Positions 1 to 6,706 are shown, numbered from the stretch's first letter. The stretch is 7,061 nt of DNA from Salinibacterium sp. (GCA_004297555.1 SCSV01000245.1:1-7061); one strand, 5' to 3'. The notes: generated by a model from the letters alone, not told the origin. Translations and numbers: made by a program.

Positions 1-486
1 CACGAGTTCGATGCCGAGGCCGAGCAGGAAGGCGCGGGCGACAGCGCCGAGAGCAACACGCGCGGCAGTCTCGCGAGCACTCGCCCGTTCGAGCACGTTG
101 CGCGCCTCCGGGAAGTCGTATTTCTGCATGCCGACGAGGTCAGCGTGGCCCGGTCGTGGGCGAGTCAAGGGTGCGCCGCGGCCCTTCGGCAGGGTCTCCG
201 GGTCGACCGGAATCGGGCTCATCACCTCGACCCAGCGCGGCCACTCGGTGTTGCCGATGCGCAGCGCGACCGGGCTTCCCATGGTCTGGCCGAAGCGGAT
301 GCCCCCGCTGATCGTCAACTCGTCCTGCTCGAATTTCATTCGAGCGCCACGGCCGTAACCGAGCGAACGGCGGCGCATGTCGGCCTGGATGTCCTCCGGC
401 AGAATCGGCACGCCGGCCGGCATCCCCTCAAGAATGGCGACGAGTTCTGGACCGTGCGACTCACCAGCCGTCAACCAACGAAGCAT
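1..486 (-). CDS. aroC: Chorismate synthase, N-terminal part (gene runs off the left edge)
   Basis: Chorismate synthase converts 5-enolpyruvylshikimate-3-phosphate to chorismate with reduced FMN, the last step of the shikimate pathway, in the cytoplasm. The 162 residues visible (about 40% of a typical ~390-aa protein) contain the family signatures: GESHG at residues 8-12 with catalytic His11, the Arg-rich segment RRRSLGYGRGARM (38-50) followed by KFEQDE, and RPGHAD (111-116) with the second catalytic His114. ARETAARVALGA (137-148) is also typical. The ATG at 486 is preceded by GGGAGG with a 9-nt spacer, which settles the start. The frame is open to base 1, so the C-terminus lies outside the window. 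It lies 93 nt downstream of aroE in the same direction; further aro genes (aroK, aroB) often follow in actinobacteria but cannot be seen here. Identification is very secure. Confidence 0.97.
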   Translation of the reverse strand, partial: MLRWLTAGESHGPELVAILEGMPAGVPILPEDIQADMRRRSLGYGRGARMKFEQDELTISGGIRFGQTMGSPVALRIGNTEWPRWVEVMSPIPVDPETLPKGRGAPLTRPRPGHADLVGMQKYDFPEARNVLERASARETAARVALGAVARAFLLGLGIELV

Positions 487-495
487 GGGAACAAT

Positions 496-501
496 CCTCC
501 C
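496..501 (-). promoter_or_regulatory. Shine-Dalgarno sequence of aroC
   Basis: The minus strand reads GGGAGG here, 9 nt before the aroC ATG at 486. It is the strongest ribosome binding site in the left half of the window and fixes the aroC start. With the 93-nt gap behind aroE, it suggests aroC is translated independently rather than by coupling. Confidence 0.8.
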
Positions 502-579
502 ACAGGGGTCACCGCGCGCGTTCCAGACCCGCGCGGGAAGGGGATCGTCACGCGGATGCGAGCGAGCGGGCGGGGTGCC

Positions 580-1398
580 TTAGCTGACGGCCGCGCGCAT
601 GGCGGCGACGACGGCCGTTTCGTTCGGAAGCGGCACCGTGGCATCCCCGTTCAAGAAGATGCGGATCTGGCCGACGGCCTGGTTGATGAGCAACTCGATG
701 CCGGGAATGACGGTGCCGCCAGCAGCATCCCATGCCTTGGCCAACTCGCTGGGCCAGGGGTCGTAGGCGACATCGAAGAGCACGGCGGATGCGCGGGTCG
801 CCTCGGCGAACGACGGCACCTTCGAACCGCCGGGCAGCGTGCTGACGATGGCGTCGGGCATCCCGCTCGATTCGGCAAGGGGCGCGACCGAGAGCGAGAT
901 GCCAAGCCGCGCGCCGAGTTCGAGGAGGTACTCAGCCTTCGCCGGAGTGCGGGCCGAGACGAGCACCTGCCGTGCGCCCATTTCGGCGACCGCGACGATC
1001 ACCGAGGCCGCAGTCGCGCCGGCACCGAGCACCTGCGCACTGTGCAGGCTCGTGACGCCGACGTCTGCGAAGGAGCGGATGACGCCATAGACATCGGTAT
1101 TGAAGCCGCGCACGCCGTCGTCGAAAAGAACGGTGTTCGCCCCGCCGACCTTGTCGACGAGCGGGTCGCGCGCAGTGAGCAGGGGCAGGATGTCGCGCTT
1201 GAGCGGCATGGTGAGCGAGAGCCCGCGCCAACTCGCGTCGCAGTCACTCACGAACTCAGCGAGTTGCTCGCCGGTTATATCGACCGCCTCGTACGTCCAG
1301 TCGACGCCGAGTGCCGCGTAAGCAGCGCGATGGATCGCCGGGGACTTCGAGTGCGCGATCGGTGAACCGAGCACCGCGAGTCGGGTGCGCTCAGCCAC
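580..1398 (-). CDS. aroE: Shikimate dehydrogenase (actinobacterial type)
   Basis: Probable NADP-dependent shikimate dehydrogenase (3-dehydroshikimate to shikimate), cytoplasmic, 272 aa, a normal length. Substrate-binding half: GSPIAHSKSP (11-20), GLSLTMPLK (59-67) with presumed catalytic Lys67, and GFNTD (98-102) with Asp102. Cofactor half: glycine loop GAGATAAS (125-132) and SART (148-151), whose Arg-Thr fits the position contacting the NADP 2'-phosphate. The end PGIELLINQAVGQI (232-245) carries the conserved Gln240. The classical NATSxGM motif is replaced by VSTLPGG (185-191), which I regard as usual for actinobacterial homologues. The start is GTG: an in-frame stop at 1411-1413 rules out a longer form and the protein aligns from its first strand. 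The Shine-Dalgarno match is poor; with only 8 nt after the mltG stop, translation is probably coupled to mltG. A quinate/shikimate dehydrogenase paralogue cannot be excluded, but linkage to aroC favours AroE. Confidence 0.94.
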   Translation of the reverse strand: MAERTRLAVLGSPIAHSKSPAIHRAAYAALGVDWTYEAVDITGEQLAEFVSDCDASWRGLSLTMPLKRDILPLLTARDPLVDKVGGANTVLFDDGVRGFNTDVYGVIRSFADVGVTSLHSAQVLGAGATAASVIVAVAEMGARQVLVSARTPAKAEYLLELGARLGISLSVAPLAESSGMPDAIVSTLPGGSKVPSFAEATRASAVLFDVAYDPWPSELAKAWDAAGGTVIPGIELLINQAVGQIRIFLNGDATVPLPNETAVVAAMRAAVS

Positions 1399-1406
1399 CG
1401 GCGGCG

Positions 1407-3203
1407 CTACTCACAGTAGGCGCGGTTTTCGTCACTCGCGCGGCACCATTGTCTGAGTTGCGCGACTGCCGCATCATGCTGCGCCACTGTTTGGGAGAAC
1501 ACTGTTTCCCCGGTCTTCAGGTTCACCGGAACAAAGAACAGCCAAGGACCATTCGCCGGGTGCAGCGCGGCATCGATCGCGAGGTCACCGGGGAGTCCAA
1601 TCGGTCCGATCGGGAGTCCCGGGTTTGCGTAGGTGTTGTACTTGTCGCTCGCATCGGCGCGTTGAGCATCTGTGGTCCACACCGTGTGCAGATGGCCGGT
1701 GCCATAGGCGACCGTGGCATCCGATTCCAGATGGATGCCCTGATCGAGCCGGTTCGTGAACACTCGCGAAACCTTATAGAAATCGTCGGGGTTCGAGCCC
1801 GCTTCGCGTTGAATGATCGACGCCATCGTGAGCACCTTGTGGCGATCCTGCGGTGCGACACCCGCGGCATCCAGATGCTCGAACATCGTGTTGACGAGCA
1901 ACTGAAGCACGTCATGCGCGGACTGCCCGCCATCGAGCTGATACGTGGCCGGGAACAGGTAGCCCTCGAGACTTGGTGCTTCCTTGGGCAAGCCGAATGA
2001 CTTGAGATCCTTGGACGCCGTCTTCAACTCGTCAAGCGGGATGCCCGTGGTGTCCGAAATCAGCGCCAGTGCGCCGGGCAACGTGGTGCCCTCGGTGATG
2101 AGCAGTTTGTCGGTGATCTTGTTGTCGGGATTGAGCAGCGCGTCAAGAGCTGATTGTGCGCTCATGTGTTTCTCGAGGGAATAGCTACCAGGAAAGAATG
2201 TCACCTCCTGATTCGGAGGCGACACCAGCTTGTAGAAAGCCTTGAAGGTCATCGTCACACCCTTGTTATGCAGGGTGTTCGCGACATCTGCACCGATATC
2301 GCCAGCCTGGATTGTGACGACCACCTTGGTGCCGTTGCCGTCACCTTGGTAGTCGATGGGCGGCTGCAAGTGTAGGAACTCCAGCACTCGGTCTTTGTGG
2401 AAGATGTAGGCCCAGGCACCGAATCCACCGCCGAGCACGAGCAGAACGGTGAGCGAGAGGGCGACGATCAGCCGTGCCTTGCGCCGCTTTGGCTTATCGG
2501 GCCGCGAACCGAAGCCGCCGCCCTTGCCGCCGCCGTTGTTGCTGCGTCGGGCTCCCGAGTCACGGTCGGTGCGTGGCGGGCGACCGGGTTTGGGTGCCTT
2601 TTCGCGACCGGCGCCGCGCTCTTTGCGGCCACGCGAGCCGCGATCGCCGCGTCGATTACCGCGCCCTTGGTTCGTCTCGTCCACGGCGGGGTAGGACTGG
2701 GTCGGCGGGAAGTCGTCTGCCGTGAAGCCGAGGGCAGCGGCGAAGTCATTACCGGGCTCGGGGGCTGCCGGGAACGGGTTGGCCTGGGGTGCGGGGAACG
2801 CCGCGGGCTGCGCCGCCGGGAAAGGGTTCGGCTGGGCTGGCTGCTGAGGCTGCGCGGCGGGAAAAGCTGCGGGGAACGCTGCGGGCTCGACGGTCGGCAG
2901 GAACGATTGGGCCACGGGAGCCGGGGCTTGAGCTGGCGGAAAAGGTTGGGCTGGCTGCGCCTGAGCCGGCGGGAACGGTTGCGCCGACTGAGCCTGAGCC
3001 GGCGGGAACGGCTGAGCCGCTGGGAACGCCTGAGCCGGCTGTGCAGAAGGGGCAGCGGGCGGGAAGGCCTGCGGGGGCGCCGCGGGCGGGAACGCCTGAG
3101 GTTGGGCAGCGGTCGGTGCCGGTGAAAACGCTTGCGGAACTGCCGGATCGCTCGAAACGGGTTGCGGGTTGAAGATGTCTTCCCAGCTCGGCTCGTTCGC
3201 CAT
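1407..3203 (-). CDS. mltG: Endolytic murein transglycosylase MltG (YceG family) with long cytoplasmic tail
   Basis: MltG cleaves nascent peptidoglycan glycan strands at the outer face of the membrane and helps set strand length. From the ATG the protein has 598 aa. Residues ~23-148 are rich in Pro, Ala, Gln and Phe, with short repeats; ~180-244 are strongly basic (Arg, Lys, Gly); ~245-268 form one transmembrane helix; a LysM-like segment follows (~290-360). The catalytic domain contains EGYLFPATY (413-421), ASIIQREAG with presumed catalytic Glu467, LESDATVAYG (492-501) and YNTYANPGLPIGPIGLPG (522-539). The tail makes it much longer than E. coli MltG (~340 aa). Two Cys near the end (587 and 597) could form an extracytoplasmic disulfide. 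Start choice: ATG at 3203 lies 8 nt after GAAAGA and gives MANEPSWEDIF; a GTG at 3209 would overlap the ruvX stop as GTGA and add two residues. Both remain possible. aroE starts 8 nt downstream. Confidence 0.95.
   Translation of the reverse strand: MANEPSWEDIFNPQPVSSDPAVPQAFSPAPTAAQPQAFPPAAPPQAFPPAAPSAQPAQAFPAAQPFPPAQAQSAQPFPPAQAQPAQPFPPAQAPAPVAQSFLPTVEPAAFPAAFPAAQPQQPAQPNPFPAAQPAAFPAPQANPFPAAPEPGNDFAAALGFTADDFPPTQSYPAVDETNQGRGNRRGDRGSRGRKERGAGREKAPKPGRPPRTDRDSGARRSNNGGGKGGGFGSRPDKPKRRKARLIVALSLTVLLVLGGGFGAWAYIFHKDRVLEFLHLQPPIDYQGDGNGTKVVVTIQAGDIGADVANTLHNKGVTMTFKAFYKLVSPPNQEVTFFPGSYSLEKHMSAQSALDALLNPDNKITDKLLITEGTTLPGALALISDTTGIPLDELKTASKDLKSFGLPKEAPSLEGYLFPATYQLDGGQSAHDVLQLLVNTMFEHLDAAGVAPQDRHKVLTMASIIQREAGSNPDDFYKVSRVFTNRLDQGIHLESDATVAYGTGHLHTVWTTDAQRADASDKYNTYANPGLPIGPIGLPGDLAIDAALHPANGPWLFFVPVNLKTGETVFSQTVAQHDAAVAQLRQWCRASDENRAYCE
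2919..3017 (-). repeat. Three 33-nt tandem units within mltG
   Basis: Three consecutive 11-residue units are encoded here in the mltG tail: AQPFPPAQAQS (2985-3017), AQPFPPAQAQP (2952-2984) and AQPFPPAQAPA (2919-2951). They are flanked on both sides by looser Q-A-F-P-P-A-A and N-P-F-P-A-A-Q variants, so the region looks like a low-complexity tail expanded by slippage or unequal recombination. The frame is kept throughout. Confidence 0.8.
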
Positions 3204-3205
3204 CT

Positions 3206-3673
3206 TCACAATCTTTCGTCGGGGGCCACGACCACGCCAGGCGGCCCCATGGCCGAGCGTTCGTAGTCGAGCGCGTGCTGCAAAATTATAACGGCGGCAA
3301 CCTGATCGATTACGGTGCGTGAATTCTTGGCGTTTCGACCGGATGCCCGCAGCGCAGAATGCGCAGAACTCGTCGACAAACGTTCATCCACCAGCCGCAC
3401 CGGAGCCACTCGGGCGTTCGCCAATCGCGCGGCGAAGGCCCGGGCATCCGCGGTCGACGCGGTGTCGCGACCGGACAGCGCAATCGGGAGCCCAACCACG
3501 AACTCGATGGCCTCGAGTTCGGTAGCGAGAGCGACGATGCGCTCGACGTCACCCGCCCCGCGCGGCACCGTTTCGAGCGGTGTCGCGAGCATTCCGTGCG
3601 GGTCGCTGCGCGCGACTCCGATGCGCACGGTTCCCACGTCGACGCCGAGTCGAGTGCCCGCGCGTTCGGTCAT
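3206..3673 (-). CDS. ruvX: Putative pre-16S rRNA nuclease / Holliday junction resolvase-like protein RuvX (YqgF)
   Basis: A 155-aa cytoplasmic protein of the RNase H-like YqgF/RuvX family. The E. coli member is required for maturing the 16S rRNA 5' end; a Holliday-junction role has also been proposed for the family. Conserved elements: LGVDVGTVRIGVA (9-21) with Asp12, FVVGLPIALSGRD (58-70), VRLVDERLSTSSA (92-104) with Glu97, and VIDQVAAVIILQ (121-132) with Asp123. These supply the expected acidic metal-binding residues. The ATG at 3673 was chosen because homology starts right after it and it lies 19 nt past the alaS stop; the frame stays open upstream, but that extension runs into alaS and is Arg/Ser/Pro-rich without family similarity. 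No strong Shine-Dalgarno sequence is seen. The stop overlaps a possible GTG start of mltG. Codons 128-131 use rare AT-rich triplets (GTT ATA ATT TTG), creating a TATAAT on the coding strand. Confidence 0.93.
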   Translation of the reverse strand: MTERAGTRLGVDVGTVRIGVARSDPHGMLATPLETVPRGAGDVERIVALATELEAIEFVVGLPIALSGRDTASTADARAFAARLANARVAPVRLVDERLSTSSAHSALRASGRNAKNSRTVIDQVAAVIILQHALDYERSAMGPPGVVVAPDERL

Positions 3674-3692
3674 TGTCAGGCCGCCGTCACGC

Positions 3693-6347
3693 TCAGGCGG
3701 GCAGGGCAGCGACGATGGCGTCGAGCGCCGCGCCAATCGCGGCGACGTCCGTGCCACCGCCCTGGGCGATGTCATCCTTGCCGCCACCACCGCCGCCGAG
3801 AATGCCGGCCGCGGTCTTGGCGAGAGCTCCGGCTTTCACGCCCTGCGCTCGGGATGCCTGGTTGGTCGCGACGATCACGGCGGGCTTGCCGGCCACATCG
3901 CCTGCAAGGGCAACCACCGAGCTCGCGCTGCCGAGGCGCTCACGCACCGAGGTGACGAGGGCGCGGAGGTCATCCGCCGATCCGACAGCACCCACGTTCT
4001 CGGCGACGACCGTGGCTGCGCCGATAGTGCGGGCGTTGGCGACGAGAGCCGGCACCCGCTGAGCGAGAGCGCTCGACTCGTACTGCGCGATCTTGCGCTC
4101 GGCGGCCTTGAGGCTCGCCATGAGTTCGGCGATGCGCTCCGGCAGCTGTTCGCGCGGGGTCTTGAGGCTCGACGTGAGTTGCGAGATGATCGCACGCTCC
4201 GTCGCGAGATCGCGGAACGCCTCGAGACCGACGAGCGACTCGATGCGCCGGTTGGTGGAGCCCACCGATGATTCGCTCACCAGGTTGATCAGGCCGATCT
4301 CCGAGGAACGCGTCACGTGAGTGCCCGCGCAGAGTTCGAGCGACCAGCGGCCGCCGATCTCCACGACGCGCACGGTGTCGCCATACTTCTCGCCGAACAG
4401 GGCCATCGCGCCGAGCGCTTTGGCCTCGTCCAGCGGCAGGATGCGCGTCTCGACTTCGAGGTTGTCGCGCACCGCGTTGTTGGCGACCTCCTCGATCTCG
4501 CTCTTGGTCGCGGCCGACAGCGCTTGGTTCCAGCTAAAGTCGAGGCGCATGTAGCCGGCCTTGTTGTAGGAGCCAGACTGGTGCGCCTCGGGGCCGAGAA
4601 TCTGGCGCAGGGCTGCGTGGATGAGGTGCGTCGCGCTGTGCGCCTGGGTCGCGCCGCGCCGCCATTCCGGGTCGACGACGGACGTTGCGGCATCCCCGAC
4701 TCCGACCTCGCCAGAGGTGACCTGCACGGTGTGGCTCACGAGCCCCTTGACCGGGCGCTGCACGTCGAGCACCTCGAGCTCGAAACCGGCGCCGACGATC
4801 GTGCCGGCATCCGCTTCTTGACCGCCCGACTCGGGGTAGAGCGAGGTCTCGGCGAGGATCACCTCGGCGACGTCGCCCGCCGATGCGCGCGAGACGGATG
4901 CCCCGTCAACGATGAGGCCGAGCACCGTGCTGTCGGTCGTGAGGTACTCGTAGCCCGTGAAGACCGTCTCGCCCTGGGCGCGGAAGTCGCTGTAGACGGA
5001 GAGGTCGGCGAGGGTCTGCTTCTTCGCCTTGGCGTCGGCCTTCGCGCGGGTGCGCTGCTGGTGCATGAGGGTGTCGAAGGCGTCGCGGTCGACGGTGAGC
5101 CCGGCCTCCTCGGCCATTTCGAGGGTGAGGTCGATCGGAAAGCCGAAAGTGTCGTGCAGCAGAAACGCGGTGTCGCTCGACAACTGCTTCTCGCCGGCCT
5201 GCTGGGTGCGGGCGACTGCGACATCCAGAATGCTCGTTCCGCTCGCGAGCGTGCGCAAGAAGGTCTCCTCCTCCGCAAGCGCGAGCCGCGAGATGCGGTC
5301 GTAGTCGTTGGCGACCTCGGGATACTGCGCCTTCATAGCATCGCGCGAGGCCGGGAACAGCTCGGCAAAGGTCGGCTCCTCGACACCGAGCAAGCGCATC
5401 GAGCGCACCGAGCGGCGCAGCAGGCGGCGCAGGATGTAGCCGCGGCCCTCGTTGGCCGGAGTGACGCCGTCGGACATGAGCATGAGGCTCGAGCGAATGT
5501 GGTCGGCGATGACGCGCATGCGCACATCGTCGTCGTGGTGCGCGCCGTACTTGCGGCCGGAGAGCTCGGCAGCACGATCGAGTACGGGGCGCACCTGGTC
5601 GATCTCGTACATGTTCTCGACGCCCTGTTTGATGAAGGCGACGCGCTCCATGCCCATGCCGGTGTCGATGTTCTTCTTGGGCAGTTCGCCGAGAATCTCG
5701 AAGCTCTTTCCCGAGCCCTCGCCGCGCAGGTACTGCATGAAGACAAGGTTCCAGATTTCGACGTAGCGGTCGTCGTCGGTCGCCGGTCCCCCGTCGATGC
5801 CGTAGGCGGGTCCGCGGTCGAAGAAGATCTCCGAGCAGGGGCCGGCCGGGCCGGGCTGGCCGGTGGACCAGTAGTTGGTGTCCATGTCGAGGCGTTGGAT
5901 GCGGGCATCCGGAAGTCCTGCTGTCTTCTTCCAGAAGTTGACCGCTTCGTCGTCGTCTTTGTAGACGGTGACCCAGAGGTCCTTCTCGTCGAAGCCGAGA
6001 CCGCCGGATGCTTCGGAGCTCGTGAGCAGCTCCCAGGCGAACTCGATCGCCTCTTTCTTGAAGTAGTCGCCGAACGAGAAGTTGCCGTTCATCTGGAAGA
6101 ACGTGCCGTGGCGCGGGGTCTTACCGACCTCGTCGATGTCGAGGGTGCGGATGCACTTCTGCACGCTCGTCGCGCGCGGGAACGGCGGCGGCACGAGGCC
6201 GGTGAGGTACGGCACGAACGGCACCATGCCGGCGACCGTGAACAGCAGGGTCGGGTCGTCGCTGACCAGGGAGGCGGACGGCACGATGGTGTGGCCGCGA
6301 TCGCCGAAGAAGTTGAGCCACCGGCTCTGAATGTCAGCGGTATGCAT
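3693..6347 (-). CDS. alaS: Alanyl-tRNA synthetase
   Basis: Class II synthetase charging tRNA-Ala in the cytoplasm; 884 aa, full length for the bacterial family. The catalytic core includes LLFTVAGMVPF (34-44), RATSVQKCIR (58-67) and the motif 2 region TFFQMNGNFSFGDYFKKEAI (82-101), followed by CSEIFFDRG (171-179), NLVFMQY (200-206) and NEGRGYILRRLLRRS (299-313). The editing domain has both zinc-binding motifs intact, HSATH (570-574) and CAGTH (673-677), so clearing of mischarged Ser/Gly should work. The C-terminal C-Ala domain ends with the glycine run GGGGGGKDDIAQGGG (851-865). The ATG at 6347 follows AGGA with a 5-nt spacer and starts the usual ADIQSRWLNFF sequence. It sits 20 nt after the small membrane protein gene and 19 nt before ruvX. 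No T-box leader fits in the gap. Nothing appears truncated or missing. Confidence 0.98.
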   Translation of the reverse strand: MHTADIQSRWLNFFGDRGHTIVPSASLVSDDPTLLFTVAGMVPFVPYLTGLVPPPFPRATSVQKCIRTLDIDEVGKTPRHGTFFQMNGNFSFGDYFKKEAIEFAWELLTSSEASGGLGFDEKDLWVTVYKDDDEAVNFWKKTAGLPDARIQRLDMDTNYWSTGQPGPAGPCSEIFFDRGPAYGIDGGPATDDDRYVEIWNLVFMQYLRGEGSGKSFEILGELPKKNIDTGMGMERVAFIKQGVENMYEIDQVRPVLDRAAELSGRKYGAHHDDDVRMRVIADHIRSSLMLMSDGVTPANEGRGYILRRLLRRSVRSMRLLGVEEPTFAELFPASRDAMKAQYPEVANDYDRISRLALAEEETFLRTLASGTSILDVAVARTQQAGEKQLSSDTAFLLHDTFGFPIDLTLEMAEEAGLTVDRDAFDTLMHQQRTRAKADAKAKKQTLADLSVYSDFRAQGETVFTGYEYLTTDSTVLGLIVDGASVSRASAGDVAEVILAETSLYPESGGQEADAGTIVGAGFELEVLDVQRPVKGLVSHTVQVTSGEVGVGDAATSVVDPEWRRGATQAHSATHLIHAALRQILGPEAHQSGSYNKAGYMRLDFSWNQALSAATKSEIEEVANNAVRDNLEVETRILPLDEAKALGAMALFGEKYGDTVRVVEIGGRWSLELCAGTHVTRSSEIGLINLVSESSVGSTNRRIESLVGLEAFRDLATERAIISQLTSSLKTPREQLPERIAELMASLKAAERKIAQYESSALAQRVPALVANARTIGAATVVAENVGAVGSADDLRALVTSVRERLGSASSVVALAGDVAGKPAVIVATNQASRAQGVKAGALAKTAAGILGGGGGGKDDIAQGGGTDVAAIGAALDAIVAALPA

Positions 6348-6367
6348 TGAGGTCCTGAAAGAGGCGG

Positions 6368-6595
6368 TTACTTGATGCGGTCGGCGAGGTCGTTCACGAC
6401 GTCCTCTGCCTCAGCGACCGCGGCACGCAGCTCGGCCTCGCGCGCCTTGTATCCGTCGACCACGGCGCTGCTGAACTCGCGGGCCTTGGTGTCGATGTCA
6501 TCGAAGAAGCGCTTGCCCTGGGGAGTCTTGGCCACCTCGTGGGCGACGATGAATCCGGCGGCAACGCCGATCGCCAACAGAAGAATGCCTTTCAT
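6368..6595 (-). CDS. Small single-pass membrane protein, unknown function
   Basis: A 75-aa protein I cannot assign a function. Residues 3-19 (GILLLAIGVAAGFIVAH region) form a hydrophobic helix containing a G-x-x-x-G spacing (GVAAG). The rest is charged and predicted helical: AKTPQGKRFFDDID (22-35), then about 40 residues rich in Ala, Glu, Asp, Lys and Arg that could form an amphipathic helix or coiled coil. The plan (short membrane anchor plus helical tail) resembles YtxH-like proteins, and by position the small DUF6167-type protein between rpsD and alaS in other actinobacteria; both are inferences, not recognised homology. The gene is credible because the ATG at 6595 follows AAGGGAG with a 5-nt spacer, it fills the gap exactly, and its stop lies 20 nt before alaS. 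It comes first after the rpsD terminator and is probably co-transcribed with alaS. Confidence 0.82.
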   Translation of the reverse strand: MKGILLLAIGVAAGFIVAHEVAKTPQGKRFFDDIDTKAREFSSAVVDGYKAREAELRAAVAEAEDVVNDLADRIK

Positions 6596-6600
6596 GATTG

Positions 6601-6608
6601 CTCCCTTT
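6601..6608 (-). promoter_or_regulatory. Shine-Dalgarno sequence of the small membrane protein gene
   Basis: The minus strand reads AAAGGGAG, 5 nt before the ATG at 6595. This strong match fixes the start and is the main evidence that this short gene is really translated. Confidence 0.75.
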
Positions 6609-6670
6609 GCAGATCGAATGGCTCAGACTGCATCCAGCTTAGTTGCGGGGATGCCCGGTCGCCGCGCCCC

Positions 6671-6706
6671 AAAACGAAAGCGGGCCACCACGAAGGTGAC
6701 CCGCTT
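6671..6706 (-). terminator. Rho-independent terminator after rpsD
   Basis: On the minus strand a 12-bp stem (AAGCGGGTCACC paired with GGTGGCCCGCTT, one G-U wobble, arms at 6695-6706 and 6678-6689) encloses the 5-nt loop TTCGT and is followed by TCGTTTT. It begins 14 nt after the rpsD stop. Stem strength, short loop and U-rich tail fit an intrinsic terminator for transcription coming out of rpsD. The plus strand has no T-run on the other side, so it is not bidirectional. It implies a separate promoter for the genes to the left, or partial read-through. Confidence 0.85.

Noticed and set aside
528..537. CCCGCGCGGG palindrome as a terminator of aroE
   Set aside because: No U-tract follows on the minus strand, so it is not an intrinsic terminator.
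145..1365. 406-codon open frame on the plus strand opposite aroC and aroE
   Set aside because: It spans the aroE-aroC junction antisense to both genes, lacks recognisable domains, and follows the codon bias of the real genes.
2397..3125. 242-codon plus-strand frame opposite the mltG tail, rich in Arg/Leu/Gly repeats
   Set aside because: The repeat look is only the mirror of the Pro/Ala/Gln repeats in mltG; no ribosome binding site or family similarity.
3674..3790. N-terminal extension of ruvX by 39 codons into alaS
   Set aside because: The extension is a Pro/Arg/Ser-rich reading of the alaS end in another frame; family similarity begins right after the ATG at 3673.
4317..6350. 677-codon open frame on the plus strand opposite alaS
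   Set aside because: It lies entirely antisense to a full-length, motif-complete alaS. Its composition (Val, Arg, Gly, Ala, Asp, His-rich) is what the complement of GC-rich codons yields, and no family motif is present.
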